From: Pseudohoeflea sp964511625
GTDB taxonomy: Bacteria; Pseudomonadota; Alphaproteobacteria; Rhizobiales; Rhizobiaceae
Assembly: GCA_964511625.1 (NCBI GenBank)
Contig: CAZEJG010000016.1
Coordinates: forward strand, 1 to 64,000
DNA length: 64,000 nt
Reading direction: 5' to 3'
Every line of letters starts with the position of its first letter. The first letter of the stretch is position 1. The position numbers and the translations under genes were made by a program. The notes under the pieces were generated by a model. That model did not search any database. It was not told the DNA's origin and was given only the letters and a program-made list of their open reading frames with translations. Of the stretch, positions 24,941 through 33,346 are shown piece by piece.

Positions 24941-25411
24941 TCAGCGCGGTGCCTCTGAGCTGTCCGGTTTCCCGATCGCGGCTACCAACTCCACCGTGTT
25001 CCCTTCGGGATCGGTGACAAAAACCCCGCGCCACCCGATCCAGCCGAAATCTTCTGCGCGCCATGCCACGCCCTGCCGGTCGAACCAGCGGCAGGCGGCC
25101 GTCTGGCCGTCGGGCGTCACCGTCAGGGCAATATGGTGGAGCGTGGAGGCGGGACGCTCGGGCGGGGGCAGATCCGGATCGCGGGCCGTATCGAACAGCG
25201 CGAGCACCGCCGTATGGCCGGCCACGCCGTTCGGCAGCGCGAAGAAGGCCAGCCCTCCGCGGTCCGCCATGAGTTCAAGCCCGATCGTGTCGCGGTAGAA
25301 GGCGGTCATCGCGCCGAGATCGCGGCAACGGATGGCGATCTCGCCCAGACCCTGAACGGAAAAGCCCCGCGCGGAGGCGGGGCTCTTCGTATCGTTCTCG
25401 TCCGGGATCAC
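24941..25411 (-). CDS. VOC (glyoxalase-fold) family protein
   Basis: A protein of about 156 residues with one vicinal-oxygen-chelate module pair: GLGEIAIRCRDLGAMTAFYRDTIGLEL begins the first beta-alpha-beta unit and LHHIALTV the second, ending in FVTDPEGNTVELV. His and Glu residues in these places are candidate metal ligands. The start is uncertain: GTG 25411 follows the stop of the large upstream gene by a few bases, an ATG at 25444 overlaps it. A terminator-like hairpin (25363-25384) falls within its first codons. Substrate unknown. Confidence 0.8.
   Translation of the reverse strand: MIPDENDTKSPASARGFSVQGLGEIAIRCRDLGAMTAFYRDTIGLELMADRGGLAFFALPNGVAGHTAVLALFDTARDPDLPPPERPASTLHHIALTVTPDGQTAACRWFDRQGVAWRAEDFGWIGWRGVFVTDPEGNTVELVAAIGKPDSSEAPR
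25361..25384 (-). terminator. terminator-like hairpin inside the start of the VOC gene
   Basis: On the minus strand AGCCCCGC, loop CTCCGC, GCGGGGCT is followed by TTTCC. It is about 32 bases past the stop of the 1627-residue gene and would end its transcript, but lies inside codons of the VOC gene. Confidence 0.6.
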
Positions 25412-25415
25412 GAGG

Positions 25416-28400
25416 TCAGTTCTTCTCGAAGCGTCCGCTCGCATGCGCCAGCATGGTGTAGACCTTGCCGGTATCCGACGTCAGATAGGTCTGCGTCATC
25501 ATGTTGTCGGTGTCGTTGCGCGCAACATCCGACAGGAGCTTCTCGAAATCGGCGATGTAACGGTCGACGGCACCGCGGAACTCGGGCTCGCGGGCATATT
25601 TCGACCGGATCTCGTCGAAAGTCTGCTGACCCTTGAGCGTGTAGAGACGACGGGTGAAGACGTCGCGCTCGCCGCGCTGGTAGCGACGCCACAGCTCGAC
25701 CGAGGCATCGTGATCGATGGCGCGGGCGATATCGACGGACAGCGAGTTGAGCGATTCCATCACATGGCGCGGGTTGCGGTCCTGGCCGGCGGAGCGGCTG
25801 GCGGTCCGTGCGGGGGCCGCCGAACGCTGCTCTTCCTGGGCTGCGCCGCGCAGGAGATCGGACACCCAGCCGCTGCCGGTCGGCTGCGCCGGGGCCGGGG
25901 CCTGCTTGGCGGCGGTCGCCTGGTAGTCCTGGCTGCCGCGCAACGGCGCGTCGAAAACCGGAGCCGGTTCGGCGCGGCGGACCGGTGCGGGCGCAGGAGT
26001 CGGGGCAGGTGCCTGCTGACGCGGACGGGCCGGAGCCGAACGTGATGCGACCGGTTCGGAGACCTCGCTGCGGCGGCTCGTCTGGCCGACGAGGCTCGCG
26101 AGATCCTGCAATGCCTTGATCTGGTCGCCGACGGCACGCCGCATGGCGGCCGCGCTCTCGCGGGTTTCCTCCGGCAGGTCGAAAGCACCGCGCTTAAGTT
26201 CTTCACGCGTTGAATCCAGTTCCCGGCGGATGTCGTTGGCCGAGCGGCGGATTTCGTCGGTTGCATCGGAGAAGCGAGCGGCCGCGTCGCCGACAGCCGA
26301 GACGATGGTCTCGCGCACCTTGCGGGCCGTTGCGTCTGCCTGTTCCTCGGTTTCGCTGAGGGCACGCCCGGCGTCTTCCGCGGCGGCGCGGAGGCCGCTC
26401 TGGAGCTTGCCGGCGGCGCGGCTCGCCAGGCCGTCGGCATCGGAGAAGGCGCCGGTGACGATGCTTTCCAGCGACCGCATGGTCTTCTCGATTTCTTCCG
26501 AACGCCCGACCAGACCGACCGAAAGCGCCTGCAGGGCCTGCTGGCGTTCCTCGAGTGTCGAGGCGAGGTTCGACTGGGCGGCGGAGAGCAGGTCGGACGC
26601 CGAAGCGAGCACCCGCGAGTGTTCGTCGAAGCGACCGGCGATTTGGCCCACCTGATTGAGCGTGTTGCCGGAGATATCGCTGAGACGCTCCACCTTGCCG
26701 TCGAGCAGACGGGCGGAGGTCGAGATGAGGTCCGATGCCTTCTGCGTCGAGCTTTCGAAGCGGCCCGACACGTCCGACAGTTCGGCCGAGGCCGTGGCCA
26801 TCGAGGAGCCGGCGGTTTCGAGCAGGCTCGAGATCGAGGCATTGCTCTGGCTCAGGCGGCTGAGCAGATCCTCGACATTCGACGTCAGGCTGCGGTTGGC
26901 GTTCTCGACCGCGGCCAGGGTCTCGCTGGTGCGCGTCGACAGGGCGTTGATGAGTGCGGCGTTTTCGGCCTTGAGCCGTTCGGTGCTCTGCTCGGTGAGG
27001 CTGGCGAGTTCCTGGGCGATCGACTGGCCGCTTTCGGCATAGCGATCGACCAGCGGGCGCACCTGATCGTCGATGAGGCGCGACAGTTCCGAAGAACGGC
27101 CGGCGAGCATCGAGTTGAGTTCGCGGGTCCGCTCGTCGAGCGTCGAGCCGACCGAGGTGGCGCGAACGTCGATGGCCTTTTCGGTGCGCTCGAGATTTTC
27201 GAGGATCGAGCCGGTTTTCTCGCTCAGCTTTGCGGTAAGCGATTCCGTTCTCTGGGATAGGGCGTCTGCGAGGACATCCGTCTTCTCTGTGAGTTCTGCC
27301 GAAAGCGTGCCGGTCTTTTCCGACAGACGGGCGGCGATCGAGTCGGTCGTACCTTCCAGCGACGATCCGACTTCGGCGAGCCGCTCGGCCATGAGGCGGG
27401 TCTTTTCCTCGAGCGTATGGGCGAGGCTGTCGGCCGTTTCGCCGATCTGACCCGCGGCCCGACCGGTTTCCTCGGAAATCAGGCTCGACAGGCGCGTGGC
27501 CTGTTCCGTCAGGCGGCTTTCGCTCTCCGAGAACAGCGAATTGATCGCCTGGGCCTGTTCGGCGACCGTCTGACCGACGCCGGCCGCGATCTCCCCGATA
27601 CGGCTTGCCTCGCGGTTGAGGTTCTCGGCGCTGGTGGACACTTCGGTGGCGATCTGGTTGGCGTGAGCCGCAAAATTGGCGCTGCGTTCATCCAGATGCT
27701 CTTCGAGGCGCTGCATGAACTGCTGGCTCTGGTCTTCCATGCGGATGGCAAAGCCCGAGGAGACGTTCTCCAGATTCTCGCCGGCCTTGAGCGCCTCCGC
27801 GTCGAGATCGACGGCGGCGCGCGAAACGGCCTCGCGCAGCTTGGATGCCAGACCGCCGGCCTTCTCCTCGATGGTCCGCGATACGCTGTCGAGGCCCTGG
27901 CCGAGCAGGTTGTTCATGGTGTCGAGTCGTTCGCCGACGCGGCCGGCGCCCTTGTCGAACGTCGCCTCGAAACGAGACGCGGCGGCTTCGGTGGAGACGT
28001 CGATTCGGCCGGCGTGATCGTCGAGAAGGCTCTGGATCCGGTTGGTCGAGTTCTCGGCCACCTCCGCCATGCGACCGGACTGGTCGTCGAACATGGTCTG
28101 GATCCGGGTTGCCGAGGTTTCCGTGACGTCCGACAGACGACCGGTCTGCTCTTCGAACAGGGCCTGAAGGCGAGTCGCCGAATTTTCGGTCGTGTCCGCA
28201 AGACGGCCGCTGTGGTCGTCGAGCAGCGTCTGGATGCGCGTGGCCGAGGTTTCGGTAACGTTGGCCAGGCGACCGGACTGGTCGTCGAGCAGCGTTTCGA
28301 GCCGGTTGGTCGCCGAATCGAGGTTGGCACGGATGGCATCCGCGCGCTTGTCGATGCCGGACGTGATGTTGCAGGACTTCTCGTCGAGCGTCGAGTGCAG

Positions 28401-30299
28401 CGCACCGATGCGGATATCGAGTTCGGTCCCGATGTCCTGCGTCGACTGTTCGAGCTTGCCGAAGAGCGATGCCGAGCGGGAGGAGAGCACTTCCTCGAAG
28501 CGATCCTCGACACCGGCAAGGGCGGCGTTGATCGAATCCGAGCCGGAATTGGCGGCCTGTTCGAGCCGGACGGCGGAAGCTTCAGCGGCCTGCTGAAGCG
28601 CGATCGTACGCTCGTCCATGCCGCGGATGGCGCGTTCGGAGGTCTGCGAGACCACCGTGTCGACGCGGTCGATATTGTCGCTGAAGGTGGCGCCGATGCG
28701 TTCCAAGCTCGACGACAGGATGCCGTCGATGGCGCTGGTCGAGCCGTTGAGGGTCTCGTCGATGCGGGCCAGGCTCTCGGTCAGCTTGCTGTCGAGCGTG
28801 CCGGCGCGGCTGTCGAAGGCGCTAGTGAATTCCGAGACGCGTTCGTCGAAGGCCGAGTTCAGGCTCGAAACCGAGGAGGAGAGGCGATCCTCGAACAGGC
28901 TTGCGCGCAGGTCGAGGTCCATGACGGCATCGTCTGCGCTCGCCTTGAGCGCCTGGCGGAATGCCGCGCCCTTTTCGTCGAGCGTCGAGTTGAGCATGGC
29001 GAGCGTGTCTTCCAGACCGCCGGCGATGGCCTGCTGGCCGACGCCGATGCTCTCGGAAATCTCGCGGGTACGGGCGATGAGCGTCTCGTTGAGTTCACGC
29101 GCGCGGTCGGAGAGAGCGGCGTTGAGCTTCTCGGTGTTGGCGTCGAGCGTCGAGGCGCGGGTTTCGAACTCGTTGAGCAGCGCCTTGCCGCGCTGTTCGA
29201 GCTGGGCGCGGAGGATCTCGATGCGGGTGTCGAATTCGTCGGTGAGGTCCTGACCGGAACTCTTGAGCGTCTCGAGAAGACCCTGGGTGCGAGAGGCCAG
29301 CAGGTTCTCGATCGCTTCGGAAACCTCTGAGGTCTGCGTCTGCAGCTGTGCGGCGCGGGTATCGAGCAGCTGAGCCACTGCCTGGCCGGACGTCGACAGG
29401 CGGTTGGTCAGGTCGTCGCCGGCCTGGGAGAGGTCTGTGCGGAGCTGTTCGTGGGCGCCGGTGATCGACGCACGGATGCGCTCGGCATGGGTGACGATGG
29501 CGTCGCGCTCGTTACCGAGCTCCTGCACCAGGCCGCGGACGCGGACCTCGTTGTCGGTGTAGCTGCGTTCGAGCGCGTTGACCTCGGCATGGACGAGCGT
29601 CTCGAGTTCGGAGGCGCGGGCGATGGTGCGCTCGATGCCTTCGTTCATCGACGAGACTTCACGGCGCACGGCCTGGCCGACGGTCATGATCTTGTCGGCG
29701 GCGACGGTTTCGGGTTCTGCGAGACGCAGTGCGACTTCGGCCATGGAGCGGGCTGCGGTGCGCATCTCACGTGCGCGCGCCATCATCATGGCAAAGCCGA
29801 AGAATACGAAGATGGGGATCACGATGGTGACGAGCACGCCGATCGCCGCGGGCATGGCGAGCAGCTGGTTGAGGCTGCGAATCTGCCAGATGGCCGGGCC
29901 ATAGAGCAGGTTGGCGATGCCGAGGCAGCCGATCGCCCAGAGGATGGACAGGAGTACGGCATTGCGCACGGCGCCGCGACTCGACCGAATCTCGAAGGCG
30001 CGCAGCAGGGCGGCCGAGGTCTTGCGGCTGTCGTCATTGGCCGGTGCGAAGGGCCCGGCGGGCGTATACGGCGGCGTGGCGCGCGAGGTCTTTTCCGCCG
30101 GTGCGGCGGACTTGCTCGCCTTCGGCGCGGCAGCAGCCGGCTTGTCCTGGTCCTTGGCTTCAGCGAGTTCCCGGGCGGCGGCGGATACCTGCGCCTCCAG
30201 TTCCTCGTTGGAAAGGTCCGTGTCGTCGAGCCCGAGCGCATCTTCGAGCGCTTCGAAGGCCTGCTCGTCGATGCTCTTGTCTGCTTTTTTGTTACTCAT
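25416..30299 (-). CDS. GPR/RgsE-like growth pole ring protein
   Basis: A 1627-residue membrane-anchored coiled-coil protein. Order: acidic and Ala/Pro-rich cytoplasmic start (1-110), two membrane helices (about 113-133 and 147-173), more than 1200 residues of nearly unbroken amphipathic helix resembling apolipoprotein A/E repeats, a Pro/Ala-rich linker, and a conserved globular end of about 125 residues (from HVMESLNSLS). Six 22-residue repeats occupy 663-794. This architecture matches the growth-pole-ring protein of Agrobacterium (GPR) and RgsE of Sinorhizobium, needed for unipolar growth, though those are longer (about 2000 residues in Agrobacterium). The ribosome binding site is weak. The assignment rests on architecture and should be checked by search. 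Confidence 0.8.
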   Translation of the reverse strand: MSNKKADKSIDEQAFEALEDALGLDDTDLSNEELEAQVSAAARELAEAKDQDKPAAAAPKASKSAAPAEKTSRATPPYTPAGPFAPANDDSRKTSAALLRAFEIRSSRGAVRNAVLLSILWAIGCLGIANLLYGPAIWQIRSLNQLLAMPAAIGVLVTIVIPIFVFFGFAMMMARAREMRTAARSMAEVALRLAEPETVAADKIMTVGQAVRREVSSMNEGIERTIARASELETLVHAEVNALERSYTDNEVRVRGLVQELGNERDAIVTHAERIRASITGAHEQLRTDLSQAGDDLTNRLSTSGQAVAQLLDTRAAQLQTQTSEVSEAIENLLASRTQGLLETLKSSGQDLTDEFDTRIEILRAQLEQRGKALLNEFETRASTLDANTEKLNAALSDRARELNETLIARTREISESIGVGQQAIAGGLEDTLAMLNSTLDEKGAAFRQALKASADDAVMDLDLRASLFEDRLSSSVSSLNSAFDERVSEFTSAFDSRAGTLDSKLTESLARIDETLNGSTSAIDGILSSSLERIGATFSDNIDRVDTVVSQTSERAIRGMDERTIALQQAAEASAVRLEQAANSGSDSINAALAGVEDRFEEVLSSRSASLFGKLEQSTQDIGTELDIRIGALHSTLDEKSCNITSGIDKRADAIRANLDSATNRLETLLDDQSGRLANVTETSATRIQTLLDDHSGRLADTTENSATRLQALFEEQTGRLSDVTETSATRIQTMFDDQSGRMAEVAENSTNRIQSLLDDHAGRIDVSTEAAASRFEATFDKGAGRVGERLDTMNNLLGQGLDSVSRTIEEKAGGLASKLREAVSRAAVDLDAEALKAGENLENVSSGFAIRMEDQSQQFMQRLEEHLDERSANFAAHANQIATEVSTSAENLNREASRIGEIAAGVGQTVAEQAQAINSLFSESESRLTEQATRLSSLISEETGRAAGQIGETADSLAHTLEEKTRLMAERLAEVGSSLEGTTDSIAARLSEKTGTLSAELTEKTDVLADALSQRTESLTAKLSEKTGSILENLERTEKAIDVRATSVGSTLDERTRELNSMLAGRSSELSRLIDDQVRPLVDRYAESGQSIAQELASLTEQSTERLKAENAALINALSTRTSETLAAVENANRSLTSNVEDLLSRLSQSNASISSLLETAGSSMATASAELSDVSGRFESSTQKASDLISTSARLLDGKVERLSDISGNTLNQVGQIAGRFDEHSRVLASASDLLSAAQSNLASTLEERQQALQALSVGLVGRSEEIEKTMRSLESIVTGAFSDADGLASRAAGKLQSGLRAAAEDAGRALSETEEQADATARKVRETIVSAVGDAAARFSDATDEIRRSANDIRRELDSTREELKRGAFDLPEETRESAAAMRRAVGDQIKALQDLASLVGQTSRRSEVSEPVASRSAPARPRQQAPAPTPAPAPVRRAEPAPVFDAPLRGSQDYQATAAKQAPAPAQPTGSGWVSDLLRGAAQEEQRSAAPARTASRSAGQDRNPRHVMESLNSLSVDIARAIDHDASVELWRRYQRGERDVFTRRLYTLKGQQTFDEIRSKYAREPEFRGAVDRYIADFEKLLSDVARNDTDNMMTQTYLTSDTGKVYTMLAHASGRFEKN
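27918..28313 (-). repeat. six tandem 66-base (22-residue) repeats in the GPR-like gene
   Basis: Six consecutive 22-residue units (residues 663-794) follow a pattern close to SATRIQTLLDD-SGRLA plus four or five variable residues. Units 1-4 are well conserved and 5-6 degenerate. A period of 22, twice 11, is that of apolipoprotein-type amphipathic helices. Confidence 0.9.
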
Positions 30300-30675
30300 T
30301 TACTTCGCTTTCGTGCCCCTGCGGGCGTCCGGGCCGGTACCGGGAGTTCCGACTGTCCTCGGGACTCTCCTCGACCGGACGTCTCACGTGACTGTTTTCG
30401 CTGCCAAAGGCGGCAAAAATGCAATCATATCAATCTGACTAGTGCCATAGTAGCCAGGATTCCACAATTGCGGCTACCGCGTGCATACCAGCCTCATGTT
30501 ATCCCCGGCTTTCTACAATCGGTCGCATTTTCAGAATCTGCCAATGAAACGCCACATTTAGACGACGTTAACCATACGCACAGATTTCGGCCCCCATTAT
30601 GAACCGCCTTGTGCAAAGCACTAAGCCATAGGGGAGCACAATCTTCCCATTCTGGCACAAAAGAGGAAATCCGCC
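30300..30675. promoter_or_regulatory. divergent intergenic region between GPR-like and HPt genes
   Basis: 376 bases without a gene, less GC-rich than the surroundings between 30400 and 30600. It must hold the promoters for both divergent genes. AAGAGGAAATCCGCC before 30676 is the ribosome binding site of the HPt gene. I could not pick a convincing -35/-10 pair or repeat. Confidence 0.5.
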
Positions 30676-31044
30676 ATGGCGGCGTTCAACATTGCATTCG
30701 AAGCTCCGGAGAGCGGCAATCACCCGCGACCCTCGGGCGACCGTCCCATCGATCTCGTCCACCTCGCACGACAGACCGGCGGCGACAAGAACCTGGAATC
30801 AGAGGTTCTGGCCATCTTCGCACGGCAGATCAGGAAGGCGGTTCGCGAACTGCCGGCCCTGTCCGGCGATGCCCGCGTGCGGCTGGCGCACACCATCGCC
30901 GGTTCGGCGAAGGGTGTGGGGGCCTTCGAAGTGGCGCGCTGCGCCGAGGCGATCGAGCACAAGCCGGCCCAGGCGGCCCTGATGGCTTCGTTCACCAAGG
31001 CCGTCATCGACGTCGACAGCTTCATCATCGGTCTCGACCGCTAG
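30676..31044 (+). CDS. HPt domain phosphotransfer protein
   Basis: A 122-residue helical protein whose second half is an HPt module: RVRLAHTIAGSAKGVGAFEVARCAEAIE corresponds to the HPt consensus AHxLKGSSxxLGA, with His72 as candidate phosphoacceptor. It has no other domain, so it would shuttle phosphate between a hybrid kinase and a response regulator. No partner is adjacent; the hybrid kinase CckA lies 10 kb away but normally uses ChpT. Position beside the polar growth gene, divergently transcribed, is suggestive only. Start chosen by AAGAGGA. Confidence 0.8.
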   Translation: MAAFNIAFEAPESGNHPRPSGDRPIDLVHLARQTGGDKNLESEVLAIFARQIRKAVRELPALSGDARVRLAHTIAGSAKGVGAFEVARCAEAIEHKPAQAALMASFTKAVIDVDSFIIGLDR

Positions 31045-31201
31045 GCGGTCGGGACGGTTACTTTCTCGGGGCCGGCGTCGCTCGACGCGCCGGTCCGTCA
31101 GGCCTCGCGAATTGCCGCATGGCCCTTTTGGTTCTTGTTTCGCGCATCCCAGCGTGTAAGACACCGAAAAATAGCATCCATCAAACGCGGGCGAGGGACC
31201 T

Positions 31202-31522
31202 ATGACCAAACTTTCCATTGTCGCTTTCGACGGAACCCGTTTCGACGTCGATGCCGAAAACGGATCGACCGTGATGGAGAACGCCATCCGCAACTCGGTG
31301 CCCGGTATCGAGGCCGAATGCGGCGGCGCCTGCGCCTGCGCGACCTGTCACGTCTATGTCGACGATGCCTGGACCGAGATCGTCGGCGCTCCGGAGCCGA
31401 TGGAGGAGGACATGCTCGACTTCGCCTTCGACGTGCGGCCGAACTCGCGGCTGTCCTGCCAGATCAAGGTACGTGACGAACTCGACGGTCTCGTCGTGCG
31501 GGTGCCCGAGCGCCAGGCCTGA
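31202..31522 (+). CDS. 2Fe-2S ferredoxin (adrenodoxin type)
   Basis: A 106-residue electron carrier. Cys40, Cys46, Cys49 and Cys86 fit the C-x5-C-x2-C-x(36)-C pattern of vertebrate/bacterial-type [2Fe-2S] ferredoxins; EAECGGACACATCHVYV is the cluster-binding loop. Adrenodoxin-type ferredoxins serve P450s or iron-sulfur assembly. The isc genes are not here; instead a ferredoxin-NADP reductase follows 25 bases downstream, so the two form a plausible NADPH electron chain. Confidence 0.93.
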   Translation: MTKLSIVAFDGTRFDVDAENGSTVMENAIRNSVPGIEAECGGACACATCHVYVDDAWTEIVGAPEPMEEDMLDFAFDVRPNSRLSCQIKVRDELDGLVVRVPERQA

Positions 31523-31547
31523 GCCGTCATCCCAGCGGAGATTTTCC

Positions 31548-32573
31548 ATGACCACTCCGATCGAAACCGATGTCGTCATCGTCGGCGCTGGCCCTGTCGG
31601 CCTGTTCGCCGTCTTCGAACTCGGCCTCTACGACCTCAAATGTCATCTGATCGACATTCTCGACCGGCCGGGCGGCCAGTGCGCCGAACTCTATCCGGAA
31701 AAGCCGATCTACGACATTCCGGCCTGGCCGATGATCACCGGGCAGGATCTGACCGAGAAACTGCTCGAACAGATCGAGCCGTTCCATCCGGAATTCCATT
31801 TCAACCGGATGGTAAGCGGGTTCAGGAAGCTCGATGACGGCCGCTTCGAGGTCGTCACCGACGAGAACGAGATCCTGATCGCGCGCGCCGTGGTGATCGC
31901 GGCGGGCGGCGGCTCGTTCCAGCCGAAGCGGCCTCCCGTGCCAGGCATCGAGGCCTATGAGAACAAGAGCGTGTTCTATTCGGTCCGCCGGATCGAGGAG
32001 TTTCGCGGACACGACATCCTGATCGTCGGTGGCGGCGATTCCGCGCTCGACTGGACGCTCAATCTGCAGCCGGTCGCGAAGTCTGTCACCCTTGTTCACC
32101 GCCGGCCCGAGTTCCGTGCGGCCCCCGACAGCGTCAACAAGATGTTCGCGCTCAACGAGGAAGGCAAGCTCGACTTCCAGGTCGGCCAGGTGAAGGAACT
32201 CAGGGGCAGTGACGGACAGCTCGAAGGCGCCGTGATCAAGGGGCCGGACGGCGACGTCGAGGTGGCCTGCACCCGGCTGCTGCCGTTCTTCGGTCTGACG
32301 ATGAAGCTCGGCCCGATCGCCGACTGGGGTCTCAATCTCCACGAGAACCTGATCGAGGTGGATACCGAGAAGTTCGAGACCAACATTCCCGGCGTCTTCG
32401 CCATCGGCGACATCAACTGGTATCCGGGAAAGCTGAAGCTGATCCTGTCCGGTTTCCACGAGGCTGCGCTGATGACCCAGGCGGTCAAGCGCATCGTCTC
32501 GCCGGACGAGAAGGTGGTCTTCCAGTACACGACCTCGTCGACGAACCTGCAGAAGAAGCTCGGAGTCGCGTAA
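31548..32573 (+). CDS. ferredoxin--NADP+ reductase (thioredoxin-reductase-like)
   Basis: A 341-residue FAD protein. It has the FAD motif VIVGAGPVGLFA near the start, GGQCAELYPEKPIYDIPAWP, the NADPH motif ILIVGGGDSALDW, and FAIGDINWYPGKLKLILSGFHEA. It has two nucleotide domains like thioredoxin reductase but no CxxC, as in the bacterial YumC-type ferredoxin-NADP reductases. The ATG at 31548 follows AGCGGAG, 25 bases after the ferredoxin gene, so the pair is probably one operon transferring electrons from NADPH to the ferredoxin. Confidence 0.92.
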   Translation: MTTPIETDVVIVGAGPVGLFAVFELGLYDLKCHLIDILDRPGGQCAELYPEKPIYDIPAWPMITGQDLTEKLLEQIEPFHPEFHFNRMVSGFRKLDDGRFEVVTDENEILIARAVVIAAGGGSFQPKRPPVPGIEAYENKSVFYSVRRIEEFRGHDILIVGGGDSALDWTLNLQPVAKSVTLVHRRPEFRAAPDSVNKMFALNEEGKLDFQVGQVKELRGSDGQLEGAVIKGPDGDVEVACTRLLPFFGLTMKLGPIADWGLNLHENLIEVDTEKFETNIPGVFAIGDINWYPGKLKLILSGFHEAALMTQAVKRIVSPDEKVVFQYTTSSTNLQKKLGVA

Positions 32574-32598
32574 AACGCGCGGAAATCCTGAACGTTCG

Positions 32599-32620
32599 AA
32601 GGGCGGCTCCGGCCGCCCTT
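32599..32620. terminator. probable bidirectional terminator stem
   Basis: AAGGGCGGC, loop TCCG, GCCGCCCTT forms a strong stem between the convergent reductase and DUF922 genes, touching the DUF922 stop codon. T runs are poor on both sides. Confidence 0.5.
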
Positions 32621-33230
32621 ACTGTTTCATCTTGTCGAGCTTGAACTGCAGCATCCGCGTCATTCGGCGCTCGAAGCTCAGCGACTCGACCTTGTCGAAC
32701 TGCTGCTGCGCCTTGTCGTGCTGCTTGAGAATCTTGTCCGATTCGGCATTGGCCGCAGCTTCCATCTGTTTGCAGTCACGGCGTGGATAGAGATCCTCCA
32801 GCGCCTTTTCGAGCTTGCGGGCATATTGACGGGCAATCTCGGCGTGGCGCTCCTCGTGCCGCTTGATGTCGCGCTCCAGCGTATCCCAGATTAGAACCAC
32901 GTCGCGCTCGGCGCGCTTGCGGTTGGTCCAGCGCGGCAGGATGAGTTTGGTGTCCAGCTTGATGCGGGCGTTCTTGACCTTGCAGCGGCCGTTCGACAGC
33001 TGCTGATAGCTGATCGTGCCGCTGAACTTCATCCGGGTGGCGCCGGGATGGCGCATGTCGCTGTCGGTGGCCGTGGGACCTCGGCGGGCGAGTTCGCGGT
33101 CGAGGTCGTCGGCGGTGCGGCCGCCGATGTTGAAATACTCGTAGGACTTCGAGATGATCGTCTCCGACCGACTGACGGAGGTCAGCGAGACGGCGAAAAC
33201 GAGTGCGGCTGCCAACGACGCTATGCGCAT
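32619..33230 (-). CDS. DUF922 exported Zn-dependent protease-like protein
   Basis: A 203-residue protein with a signal peptide (hydrophobic 4-20, cleavage near SRS-ET). DUF922 members are predicted zinc-dependent proteases: HEERH (125-129) fits HExxH in the helix DIKRHEERHAEIARQYARKL. The ATG at 33230 was chosen because the open frame further upstream to 33338 lacks signal character and overlaps the folP promoter. It is divergent from folP. Peptidase activity is not demonstrated. Confidence 0.85.
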   Translation of the reverse strand: MRIASLAAALVFAVSLTSVSRSETIISKSYEYFNIGGRTADDLDRELARRGPTATDSDMRHPGATRMKFSGTISYQQLSNGRCKVKNARIKLDTKLILPRWTNRKRAERDVVLIWDTLERDIKRHEERHAEIARQYARKLEKALEDLYPRRDCKQMEAAANAESDKILKQHDKAQQQFDKVESLSFERRMTRMLQFKLDKMKQ

Positions 33231-33346
33231 TCCGGTTCCTTCTGTCGAACAATCAAACCTTGCGCCATGGCGGCTGGTGATGCAACAGGAAGCCGACCGA
33301 TCCCAGCCCATCCAGGTGACATCTTTTGTTGATCGCATCTCCCGAC

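Noticed and set aside
27918..28313. CRISPR array or DNA-level repeat element
   Set aside because: The 66-base periodicity lies in frame in a coding region and is explained by protein repeats; no constant spacer pattern.
27417..29330. 637-residue open frame opposite to the GPR-like gene
   Set aside because: Shadow of the repetitive coiled coil; repeats mirror those of the true gene.
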